Positions 1 to 10,100 of a stretch of 64,000 bases of DNA are shown here, piece by piece. The notes beneath the pieces were generated by a model. The model searched no databases. It was given only the letters and a program-made list of their open reading frames with translations, and had not been told where the DNA came from. This DNA is from Armillaria gallica (taxonomy: Eukaryota > Basidiomycota > Agaricomycetes > Agaricales > Physalacriaceae), in contig JBANDB010000011.1 of NCBI GenBank assembly GCA_037576215.1, positions 2,604,001 through 2,668,000 on the forward strand, written 5' to 3'. How positions within the stretch are numbered: the first letter of the stretch is position 1; each line of letters opens with the position of its first letter. The position numbers and the translations under genes are program-made.

Positions 1-1420
1 GAGCAACGACAGATTGGAGAGCATTCACAAGGATGTCGAGAGGTACGCAGCCCACATACATCATCTGATCTTCGTTCTAATCCGAGTCCGATTCCCAGGT
101 ATGTCATGCAGAGGAGAGCGCAGAAGCTCGCGGAGAACGAGAGGAGGAGCGAAAAGGCCGACGTGGAGATCAAAGAGTGCATGGACAGCTTTGCAGAAAT
201 GCCGCGAGCCGATCACCCTGCTTGGAAATTGGTGGTGGGGATGCGAAGAGGGCGAACTTGCAGGAGAACATACGTATAAGGCAGCTAGCGCGTCAGGTTA
301 AGGACATCGAGGACAAGATCGCTGGAGTCGATTTGGAGGCGGCGGCTAGAGCGCAAAGGAATTTCGAGGAGAAGTATGGGCCCGAGAAGGAGAAGGAGCA
401 GAAATTGCAGGCGTCGGTGCGTTATTTTGTAATCGAATTTTCTTTTCGTTTTTCTGACTGTTTGTGATTGAAGTACTCCCATATCACTGGAGAGTTAAGT
501 TCGCTGAGAGCCCAGCTGAAGCAATCGGAGAAGGATGTGAAGGAGTTCAAGGAGATTGACACTAGATATACTGATCAGTTGGTCAAAGTAAAGGTGCGTG
601 GTTATGGCACTGCACGAACTGGAGCTCATCACTTCTGTCGTTAGATGTCGGATGTAGCCAACAATGACTTGGAGTTGTATGCCAAGGCTCTGGACAAGTG
701 CGTATCTCTTCCGTCGCGGCCACGACATCTAATGTCGGTTCTATGACAGTGTGATCGTGAAGTACCACGGTCTGAAGATGGAAGAAGTCAACGACACGAT
801 AAGGCATCTTTGGAATAGGACGTACCAGGAAACAGGTATGTATGTAGTTTGCTTCTCTGACTGAAGCTAAAGGCCCGGAGGGTAGATATTGACGGCATCA
901 AGATCCGCTCGGACGTTGAAGGCGGCGCTTCAAAACGTTCCTACAACTATCGCGTATGACATTCCGCCTCTTTTCCCATTGGTATCGAGATCCGGACTTT
1001 AATGACAGGTGGTGATGACGAAGGACCAAGTCGAGATGGACGTGCTCCGCTGGCTAAAAAATGCTCGGATCCATCATCATCCGTCTGACCCTCTCCGACT
1101 CCTTTGGCCAGAATTGTGGTATTGTGGCGTCGGACGAGCCGATGAATGCTCTGGATAGGGAGAATATCGACGCGCCGGCGGATAGTCTTGTGGAGTGAGT
1201 CGTCGTCGTGATTTGTGCTGGTGAATGCTAAGAGTCTTGGATTAGCATCATCAATGAGCGGAAGCACCGGTCAAACTTCCAGTTTATCATCATTACGCAT
1301 GACGAGACGTTCCTTGCGAAGCTCGGGCAGAATAATACTACGCAGCATTATTGGTATGTGAATTGAACTCTTCGCGAGCAATTTATGATGAACAAGATGA
1401 AAAGTCAATAATCACAGTCA
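1..1420 (+). pseudogene. rad50: Decayed 3' part of a RAD50 gene
   Basis: The fragment matches the C-terminal third of the RAD50 double-strand-break repair ATPase, split by several short introns. A coiled-coil stretch (translated around 262-420 and 481-700) is followed by the YHGLKMEEVNDTIRHLW segment (about 763-815), the signature region, the Walker B region (SFGQNCGIVASDEPMNALD, about 1090-1155) and the THDETFLAKLGQ end (about 1300-1330). It is broken. At 1041-1062 the ATPase signature reads as SAG-stop-KM where CSAGQK is expected, and about 11 nt are missing just before it, shifting the frame. Walker B reads VASDEPMNALD rather than the usual ALDEPTNALD. The 5' part lies outside the window. 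Identification is firm and loss of ATPase function is very likely. Confidence 0.85.
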
Positions 1421-1531
1421 AAGTTCTTTGTGTCAAAATTCAAGCCATCAAAATGAGTTCCAGCTCTGAGACGAATCCGAGATCTATGTACAGCTATGAA
1501 GAAAAGTCCTAGAGGGAAATTGGAATGGTGT

Positions 1532-2141
1532 CTAATCGTCGCCCCCGTTGTCTTCTTCGCCGTCAACTCCACCTGAGATAATTCCCAATGGGTCGCCGTC
1601 TTCATCCTGCATTAAACTGTCAATACAGGCGACGACCTTGCCCAACTTGTAGATTGTCACGGCGATGACTTCGATGACTGCCAAGGCAGAACTTGCGGCT
1701 TTTTTGCATCGCGCTGAAAGAAAGACTATCGTCAGGCACGATAATATGAAGAATGAACGAGAAAAACTCACCTCGAAACCCTTTGGGTCCACGTTTGGGA
1801 GCGCCTGAAGGTAGGGAAGACCTCGAACCATTGTGCTGGCTTGCAGCATGGAGAGGCAGATGCTCAGGGGGTCGGTCGTTGAGCGTGTTGCCGACTGTTT
1901 GGTGATTCTGCACGAGGAGCGCTGCCGTCTCTGCGCGACCCGTCATTACAACCTCGGGGACAGGCGTATGAGATGCCGTTCCATGATTGGCCGCTTGGTT
2001 GAACGACGTACTACTCCCATCGACGTGGGGGCTGTCCAGGTCGCTGTGCCTGTAGGAGGAGACAGTGGGAGGATGCAATATGATAGTGGCGGGGGAGACG
2101 GCCTGGGGCTCCGTATTGGTGTCGTGCTCATTATCAGCCAT
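1532..2141 (-). CDS. Small two-exon protein of unknown function
   Basis: I do not recognise this family. Exon 1 is complement 1772-2141 and exon 2 complement 1532-1713. They are joined by a 58-nt intron with a GTGAG donor and a TTTCAG acceptor, giving 183 residues. The first ~110 residues are polar and probably disordered (T, S, P, H-rich). After the junction comes an amphipathic stretch, KKAASSALAVIEVIAVTIYK, that could be one helix or a short membrane-associated segment. The tail is strongly acidic and ends EDNGGDD. The start is supported by a TATA-like box about 70 nt upstream. The short helix faintly resembles the N-terminal region of Goodbye-type proteins, but that is only an impression. 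Confidence 0.6.
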
Positions 2142-2210
2142 GGTGAATGGATGTTAGAACTCTGGAGGACGACTGTATGTTGGTCTTGTTATAGGCCATA
2201 ATATCGCGTT

Positions 2211-2217
2211 CTTTATA
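2211..2217 (-). promoter_or_regulatory. TATA-like box of the small two-exon gene
   Basis: TATAAAG on the minus strand, about 70 nt upstream of the ATG at 2141. Position and sequence fit a fungal core promoter; not tested. Confidence 0.45.
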
Positions 2218-2265
2218 GTAGAAAACTCTTTGCGCGCCAAGTTATGCATCGAGACTTCGAAAAAG

Positions 2266-2595
2266 TATTTTTAGGAAGAGAACTTTGTCGCCGACTGCCA
2301 AGAGCTGATCGATTCCAGTTCCCTTCCTAAAAATAGCGGGAAAGACAAATTCGAACTTGTCGCCGACTGCCAAGAGCTGATTGATTCCAGTTCTCTTCCT
2401 AAAAATACGTTTTCGAAGTTCCCGCTATTTTTAGGAAGGGAACCGAATTCGAACTCGTCGCCGACTGCCAAGAGCTGATCGATTCCAGTTCCCTTCCTAA
2501 AAATAGCGGGAAACTACATGTGCCTTTGACCGCATGCCGTAGACTTGCCAGGCTTAACCTGCCTTTCGCCTTCTTTCGTTCCCTTCCTAAAAATA
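2266..2595. repeat. Fold-back repeat with 18-bp inverted ends and internal 49-bp units
   Basis: Ends at 2266-2283 and 2578-2595 are inverted copies of TATTTTTAGGAAGRGAAC with one mismatch. Inside lie three direct copies of a 49-bp unit (2287-2335, 2359-2407, 2457-2505) that begins GTCGCCGACTGCCAAGAGCT and ends in CTTCCTAAAAATA. A further inverted copy of the end sequence sits at 2421-2443. No coding sequence and no clear target duplication. It looks like a small non-autonomous fold-back element or complex satellite. Confidence 0.75.
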
Positions 2596-3060
2596 GGTGG
2601 GAACTCTTCGACCCTGGGCCTGAGGCCTGAAGCCTGATATCACGCGCACAGCCGTGACGTGTTTAATACTTAGGACCAGAGTTTTGTTTTCGATGGCTCG
2701 CAACCTATGCTTGTGCTTTGTTTAAGTAGAAAATAAAATGAAAGAAGAAAAAGAGAAGGGGAAGGAGAAACATTGTACCGATCTATCTGGGACCGCGTCG
2801 AGAGACAGAATTTGGACGCGGCACGGTCCGATCTCTCCGAACGCAGTAAGGAGGGCAAGATCTCACGGAAGCGGGTGGGTGCGAAAATACAGTGCATGTC
2901 ATCACCTCTCTTACACCTCTTTTTCTCACGATTTTACTGCAAAATCAATTGTGCTGATTTTTTCTAGGAAGGAGACATGGCAAAAAATGTGATTTATGAT
3001 GAGAACGGGAATTTTCCCATGGTGTTTCACTCTTTTGCGCCTGTTGGAAAAATTTACACT
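2596..3060. other. Intergenic, no gene supported
   Basis: Short open frames on both strands without homology I recognise, consistent splice structure or a conserved counterpart elsewhere in the window. I see nothing annotatable. Confidence 0.5.
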
Positions 3061-3072
3061 GCTTTTATCGTG

Positions 3073-3565
3073 TTAAAACACCCAACTGTGGAGTCGCTTT
3101 GCATCCAAAATGTATTTCAGGTTGTTTCTTACAGGTGTGATAGAGGTGATGACGTGCATCGTCGACGTCTTTTTCTTGAAGTGCGGGGTCCACAAGTGAT
3201 ATAGCCTCTTGTCGGGAGGTGGCAGAGCGCCATACATCGGTGGCGGGTCATTAAGAGTACCGTTGAACCGTTGATAGGACGGACTGCGGGTGGGGAGCGC
3301 GGGGTCCTCAGAAGTCTTCAACACGCCACCGACCATCAGTGGAGAGTCGACGACTTTCAACGACGCCTTTGATGAAGGAGCTCCATTTTGTCGATCTGAG
3401 TAGTAATTAGCGTAGCATCGTCAAGGCCAGAACCCTCGAGCGTACTATTAGTATGAGTCCCTCGGTGTTGTCGTTGAGTTTTTGTGTCTTTAAATTTAGC
3501 TTGACGACACGGCGCGGTCCATGTCGATTGAAGATACGGGCCATCCGTAGAGCGGTCATGGACAT
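3073..3565 (-). pseudogene. Decayed coiled-coil-family copy (MTALRMAR subtype)
   Basis: The reverse strand starts MTALRMARIFNRHGPRR, like the copy at 31.0 kb, and later shows PTRSPSYQR, NGTLNDPP, MYGALPP and DKRLYHLWTPHF. These correspond to the QSVLSAIINGALDEP and SRQKAISLLDPTLQ region of the intact family members, but in shifted frames. The same decayed arrangement recurs at 18.9-19.4 kb. No continuous reading frame remains. Confidence 0.6.
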
Positions 3566-3599
3566 GGTTTGAGAGATAAATCGATAACAGTCGCGGAAA

Positions 3600-4272
3600 G
3601 AATCCACAATTTAGACAAGTTTCATTTCAGGAACGCAATTTTCAAGCGATACTCCAGCCTAGTTCTCGTACGGTTTTCTAAACTCTATACTCGTCCGATC
3701 ACAGGGATGAATAAAAGAATGCATCGACTGAGGGGAGAGAAAGTCTCCCTTTTCTCAGGACGACGGGTTTCATGTATCCTTGTAGGAGACGATCACGGCA
3801 GGAGTTATAGAGATTATGACTGCCAGCTTTATCAACAATCAACATCGTCTTTGGCGAGTACACGGTCTACGAGGGAGATGGCCTGTTGTTGGGGAATATC
3901 GTGATAGAGGCACGTAGGTTTCCGCTGAGGTAACGAGAGTGCGGTTGAAGAGAACAGACTGGGTGTTGGTAGGGAGTGGTCCTAGGTTGCTTTCGAGATG
4001 GAGTCGGCGATAACGTCTGGGAATATTCCAAGCTCACCGACTTGGTAGAGAGAGCAACAAATCAACGCACCATAATCTGTTATCGTTCCTGTTCGTGTGC
4101 AGCTTCATCGTTCTCCTCTCAAGTTGTTGAAGCTCTGATATCTCGTTCTCGTAGGAGGCCTTGAGTCGAGTCGTTGCGCGTTCGTGCATGTGTCTATGAT
4201 GGCCTTGTGGTTTACGAGAACCTCGTTGTTTGGGATACGCAGGCGCCGAACGATCCGTGCAACGATGATTAT
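3600..4272 (-). pseudogene. Decayed coiled-coil-family copy, partner of the F-box pseudogene
   Basis: The reverse strand from 4272 reads IVRRLRIPNNEVLVNHKAII and then degrades. It matches the MSIV-type N-terminus of the copies at 30.1 and 42.4 kb. The start codon is ATA where they have ATG. The C-terminal part (about 3620-3900) retains only fragments comparable to those at 12.5-12.8 kb. It lies head-to-head with the F-box pseudogene at 4302, 29 bp away, preserving the module geometry. Confidence 0.65.
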
Positions 4273-4301
4273 GGTCAAAGAGTATCGGAGTTTGCCAAAC
4301 A

Positions 4302-5350
4302 ATGTCAATCAACTCCCTCCCACCCAAATTGGTGTACGTAATCTTTGAGAGCCTCTACTACCGCACGGACAAATGAACGAGAGAGCCCGACTACGCGACA
4401 TTGGCCGCGTGTTCGCTTACACAACGCTCATGGTATCTCCCCGCCCAGAGATTACTCTTCAGACACATCTCCAAAGGTGTCCGCCCTGTCCGCCTATTTG
4501 ACGACATCCGCATCCTCGACATCATCCTCACTCCCGAGTCCATCCCCGACCTCTCCTTCCTGTTCACCCACTGCCCGCGTTTGTACGAGCTCGGCTTGTC
4601 CGCCCAAGGCATGTTCACTCTCCCGCCCTCCGCCTCGTCGAGTGCAGCGTCCAGTCCCCGATCTTGTACGACCTCCTCGCTTTGTTCCCCACTGTGCACT
4701 TCCTCATCGTTGGCACCGAGATCGTCGCCCCCGCACATCGCCACTCCCGCTCCCGCCCTCTATGAACTCGCCCTCAAGCGATCTCTGCGCGCCGACATCC
4801 TCACTTGGATACTCGCTAACTCTGTGGGGTCTCTCCGCATCTTCGAGCTGATGGACCTCCCCAGTGCGGATATGAAGGACGTCCTCCGTCCACACGGGCC
4901 GTACATCCAGTCTCTCCGTATCTTCCGCTTTTCCCACACCGCCTTGTCCATCCTCCAGTCCTGCGTCAACCTCAAAGAGTTTGTCCTGTCGAGTCTCCCT
5001 GTGATGGGTCCATCCCTCGACAACCTCCCCCCATCCGTCGAGCACTTCAACTTAATCTCCCATGCACTGTCAACACCGTGGAGTCCATTCATACCGTTGA
5101 TAGTTCTACTTCCTTTGAAGACATTTACCTGTGACAAGGGTTCCAGGTCTCAGCCCGGCTTTGACACCATAGAACGACTATGTCGCACTCACGGTGTTGC
5201 CCTGTTCGCAGACGCGTCGAATTTGTGGCCCGTACGTCTACTGTCTTTATAAAGCTCACCATCTAACATCTTCCATAGAACGAAGATCCTGTTGCTGTTT
5301 CTTCCTTCCCTCGCGGCCGCTCCACATACAACTTTCCGCTCATGAATTAA
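4302..5350 (+). pseudogene. F-box protein pseudogene
   Basis: This copy is collinear with the three intact F-box genes at 15, 22 and 41 kb. Its F-box region begins MSINSLPPKLVYVIFESLYY. Codon 25 is TGA (4374-4376) where the paralogues have TGG. Between about 4626 and 4735 a deletion puts the sequence out of frame and a second indel restores it, so residues after MFTLPP are scrambled until TPAPALYELALKRS. The last intron (5232-5278) and the 72-nt final exon (5279-5350, ending PLMN) are preserved. Confidence 0.85.
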
Positions 5351-5880
5351 TCGTTTCATCTACATACTCGAAGCTGCCTTCATACTCGCCTCCACCCTGT
5401 CACCCTTCATGAAATAATCCACCGAGGTCTCCACCTAGGACCAATGATCAAGCGCTGAGGCCTGAGGCCTTGAGGCGTCGTCGACTCGAGCGATGCGCTG
5501 CCTTTTCCCGCCCTTCTCTCCGTACTCACAGTCTCTTAGGACGCGCGTGGAACTTTTGTGCACCCCCTAAACGGAGTTCGCCGCCTTGTCCGAATCTGGA
5601 CGGGAGGTGCGGTGTTTCTTACACATTCTACCTCCCGAGCCCTAGTCTAACCAAAGTCGTGTACAGTGCTGCATGAGTATGCTTCGCATCAAGCCTGTCA
5701 TGAACAAGTTAGCTCAATAGAACCGTGTTGCAGCACCAAGTCACATAGTTCAACCGAGATTCCAGGACGAGTGTGTCGCTGCCGGGAGAAGAAACGAATG
5801 CCTCGCCCAACGCCAGGCAAAGGAGAAACCGCAGTTCATATTCACCGCGAACCCACGCCCTATCACCCGGAGAGAAAAAG
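5351..5880. other. Intergenic, no gene supported
   Basis: No recognisable coding signal. Contains a small GAGGCCTGAGGCCTTGAGG-like direct repeat near 5456-5475. Confidence 0.4.
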
Positions 5881-7080
5881 GCCAAGCCATACGCGAATGT
5901 ATGTATGCGGGTCAGCCTTATACAGCTCGTACATTTCGGGGGTGCTTGACCTCCAGCACAATACGTGTCTACGAGGAGAAATCAACGATACAAGAACGGA
6001 ACGATTTAACCCACGCGTCAGTGTTGAATTTGCCGCAAATATGTTCGAAGAAATGCCTCGTCATACGGAACTGAAAACTTGTTCCGAGATGATCCGTTGG
6101 ATCCCCCCAGCGCTTGTATCGATGATGACAAACAGTCGCTGCAACCCACCCTCCAAACCAGCGAATCGGAGCCGTCTGATTCATGAGCGGCGGCGGTGCC
6201 ATAGGCACAATGGAAGGCACCATAGTGTTGGAGAAGAGATGAAAGTGGCGTTTTTTAGGCGCCGAAGAAGCAAAGCCGAGAGAGTATGTGAGAGAAACGA
6301 AGGGCGACAATAGTAGTTGGAGCAAAGTTGGTCGCGTTGAAGGCACGCTGGCTGCGCTGGGTTGAAGGTTATCACTGAGAAGAATGGAAAGTGCGGCCCG
6401 TCCATCCCGCCCACATCAACAAAAATACGTCTCGCGAGGATGGTACCCTCACTTATAAAAGTGATACATGTGACCGGGGGTGCTGAAGAGTTGCATAGCA
6501 TATCAACGGGCATGGCAGGCAGATATCAAACAAACGTTTGCACAGTATCCGAGTCAGTCTTTGCAGTGCGGCAATACTTACTTTCGTTTCAATCCAAACG
6601 GCGTCACCACGATGCGTCGGAGGACCTCATTCCATGTGGCACCATGCCAGCTGTAGTGCCTGGACTTTACTACGACCGTTATCGATCTTTCCCAGAGGCT
6701 ATGCGACATCAGCAGCGGGTCCAAAGAGAATTCCATGATTAGAATGAAACATTCAATGGCTCCCAGCTTCAATTCAGTGATTTTGTTAATGACCTCGTTT
6801 CCTTTCTCCAAGTATCATTTAGTCGGGCGTCTATCTACTCACGGGGTCGTCCAATAGACGCGTGCATCGTCTGCTGGTATCTCGTCAATACGCCTGATCT
6901 CTCCGCCGTGTCTCTGTGCTCGATAGGTGCCAGGCGCCTAAATAAATAACATGTTTGGCTTTTCGCCGTTCTTCTGGCGCATGACACAGTTTCAAACGTC
7001 GAATCCAGATGAGATATCTCTGGAAATTCTCGAAGCTGTATAGCGCGCGCCTATGGCACATTAATAGAAACAGCCCTTGC
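5880..7080. repeat. Upstream flank of Goodbye/ZZ gene copy 1, duplicated inverted at 38.8-40.8 kb
   Basis: Read in reverse complement, this DNA reappears at 38.8-39.45 and 40.23-40.8 kb. Shared landmarks include translated strings such as MFEEMPRHTELK and NSRCNPPSKP, and the GGTACCATCCTCGCGAG segment. Frames are not conserved over most of it, so it is probably non-coding. A 215-codon open frame (5666-6313) here is broken in the other copy and is not called. The second copy is interrupted by about 0.8 kb carrying a transposase remnant. Confidence 0.65.
6885..7061 (-). CDS. Possible small divergent ORF conserved in both copies
   Basis: A 58-residue frame starting MCHRRALYSFENFQRYL and ending STETRRRDQAY runs divergently from the Goodbye/ZZ gene, 115 nt away. 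The inverted copy at 38815-39054 keeps the frame open with many substitutions (MCHRRGLSSFENFQRYL...). There is no recognised domain; it could be an exon of a larger gene or chance. Low confidence. Confidence 0.2.
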   Translation of the reverse strand: MCHRRALYSFENFQRYLIWIRRLKLCHAPEERRKAKHVIYLGAWHLSSTETRRRDQAY

Positions 7081-7176
7081 TCCCAGGCCGGATATCCCGG
7101 CTGAATAGTGCGTCCGAGTTTGGGTATTATCATCTCCCTCCCACCTCGTCAGCTTCTTCTCCCAACACCCCCAGAC

Positions 7177-10100
7177 ATGACGAAATTACGGGATATAGTG
7201 AGGATCGTTCTTCATCCTTTCCGCCGCCGCCCGAACGTATCCAGGAACATCGACAAGACTGGTAAGCAGGCAGCATATCCAATTATTTTCGTTTGTAATA
7301 ATAGTCCTTAGGCGACGCCTTGAACCTCAACGTTCCTTCTGGCACGCATCTTGATACTGATGTGGGCAGCAAAGACATACCAGGGGCGTCAAATGCTACC
7401 GACGGTGATCCTGGTTAGTAGGCAGACTGGTCATTTTGGGCTGTAGTGATCGTGTTCGATAGGTGATGCTGGCTGCGTGGACGTATCACACAACGATGTC
7501 GACAAGGCTGGTAAGCAGGCGACATGCCCAATTGATTTCGTTTGTGATAATAGTCCTTAGGCGACGCCTCGAATGCTGACTCTCCTACTGACGCACAAGT
7601 TGATACTGATATGGGCAGCAAAGGCATAGCTATCAATGGTGATCCTGGTTAGTAGGCAGACTGGTCATTTTGGGCTGTGGTGATCGTGTTCGATAGGTGA
7701 TGCTGGCCGCATGGACGTATCACACAATAATGTCGACAAGGCTGGTAAGCAGGCGGCATACCCAATTGATTTCGTTTGTGATGATGTTCCTTAGGCGACG
7801 CCTCGAACGCCGACTCTCCTTCTGGCGCGCAATTTAATACTGATTTGAGCGACAAGGACATACCAAGACCGTCAAATGCTACTGAATACGATTCCGGTTA
7901 GTACGCAGACTGCCAATTTTGGGTTGCGGTGACCGTGTTTGATAGATGGTAGTTCAAAACCTAACAATCCCGAGTCTCTCGATCTCGATGCGTGGTTAAA
8001 AGCAAATGCGCACATATGGATATTGATACAAGATGCTCTCGAATCGCTCGCTAGGCCGGAAGTTGGCGTACCGTTGCGCACGTATCTTTCCTACGGCGAT
8101 GTCTCGAAAATCTTGCTCAAGGGTCTGGAGCTGTTGGCCGACGTCCATCCAGTCGCACAAGGTCAGTTACCTAGTGAAAGCACGTATAATATCTCATCAA
8201 AGCTGCGTTTCTTTCAGTGGTCTGTGCTTCTTTCAAGGCCGTAGTCGCGCTCGGAACGATGTACCAAGAGAATAACCACAAGGTCGCAATCGTGAGACTA
8301 CGAATGCAAGACTTGTTGATTGCAATCTTCCAGTAAGCATTGCACACTTGCCTTTACGTTCGAAACCTAACTGAGATGTACTGTCAAGACTCAGTGATTT
8401 GAAGCATCCTCAAGAGATTGCATCAGGCGACAAGAAGGTGAATATAATGGAGGAAGTGATGAGAAAGATCGCATACGACATTGAAGAAGCTGCCTCTGCT
8501 TGCGACCATTACATGAGCAAGGGTTTAATACGTATGTCAACTTCTCATGATACCAGTTCGGAACTCGTCATTCATCCACAATCTAGGTCGGGTAATCAAA
8601 TCCCTGAAATATGAAACTTTCTTCGCCGACCAGATTGCCAAGCTTGTAGAAGATCACAGGAAGCTTATGGCGCAATTAAATATCCAGACAGCCCGGAATA
8701 CAGCCTTGTTGCATGCCGACATCGCGCAGATTAAAGAGTTTTCCAAGGCGCAGCTCAAACTTCTGGATACTTCCCGGGAACGAGACCTTCAAAAGTTTCT
8801 TGAGCTCCACAATGGTATCGAGGAGTGCATAAATAAAGGAAACGTACTGCAAGAGCTCCTTCAGGAAAGTGGCGAGGGCATCGAAGGCGTACTTGGGCGT
8901 CAGTTGGGTTCGAACGAATCTTTGTCCGAGGCGATGAAGAAGGTTCAGAAAGAATTGCGTGAAGCGATGGCTGAGGATATCGAAGACGCTTTCGAGAAAA
9001 ATTTTGAGCGTTTCAGGAAGACGCTTGACCTACAGGGACAACAACTGACGGACATCCAAAGGGGCAATGACAAAATCTTAGCCCGCCTGGACAATGGCGC
9101 TCATGACTATGTCATTGATAAAGTGAGTTTCATCGTCTCATTCCGACACTTTCTCAACTACTTTCTGGCAAGAACTTCAAGGAGCTTTGGCAAGAAATGG
9201 TAATTCTAATGTACTTCACACTCCTTATAGTGCATAACGGGAATTCTTTTGATAGAATTTCAAGAAGATTGTCGAGGCCAAGTACCTTGTGTCTGTGCTG
9301 TACGAGCATCTCATGGAAAAGCTCAGGGACAATAAAAGGGCTAGTAATGATCAATGGATGCTGGGTTACTTAAACAATGCGCACCTTCAGCCTCTTCGTG
9401 AAGTTGTGGACGAAGACGCAACAGGATTTATCACCACCAGAGAGATTAATGTTTTTGTAGAGTCAAAGCTTGAGAAATGGACGTGAGTCGCGTCTACCGT
9501 AGCTCCGCAACCCATTGACCTAGATATTGCAGAATCTTTCAATGGATTGTATACTGGGCCGCAGGTATGTTTGCCGGTTTCTATCGTCAGCCCAGTTAAC
9601 AGGCCCTTTTGCAGGGTGGCAGTACAGTGTAGCTCAATATAAGAGGAGTATCTATATGCTCATCTCCGCGATGTACAGCCTATATCCTCAAGTGTTACCT
9701 GCGAACCGTGAACCATTTATTAGATATTTTCGAGATGACACTATATTCAAAATCGACAAACTTCTTCAGTCTACGCACGATCCGCCACCAAATGCCTTCG
9801 AAAGTGGGGAATTGCGTAGGCTCACCGAAGAGTTCACTGAAGCCGAGGAAAAACGTCTTACGGGTAAACTAAAGCAAGTGCAATATGACATCTATGCGCG
9901 ATACATTGTCTCTCTGGTGACCGGGCAAGGGCCTATTGAGCGGGTAAGTTAAGCCATCCTTGTTTGTCAACTCGCGTTGATCATTCCGAAAGTATATATA
10001 TCCAATGCTCTATCTCCTTCTCAGGCGCCATCTTGGAGTGCTCAATCTATCTACTACAACGGCTCTCCATCCTGAAGAAATTCCTGACATGGCAGCATCC

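Noticed and set aside
2738..2992. 84-codon plus-strand frame
   Set aside because: Charged low-complexity start, no homology, no counterpart in duplicated segments.
5666..6313. 215-codon open frame on the plus strand
   Set aside because: The homologous inverted copy near 40.2-40.8 kb does not keep the frame; low-complexity composition and no splice or domain support.
7262..7945. CRISPR-like array of repeats and spacers
   Set aside because: Eukaryotic gene context; repeats are exon-intron units with splice sites and conserved reading phase, not short repeats with unique spacers.
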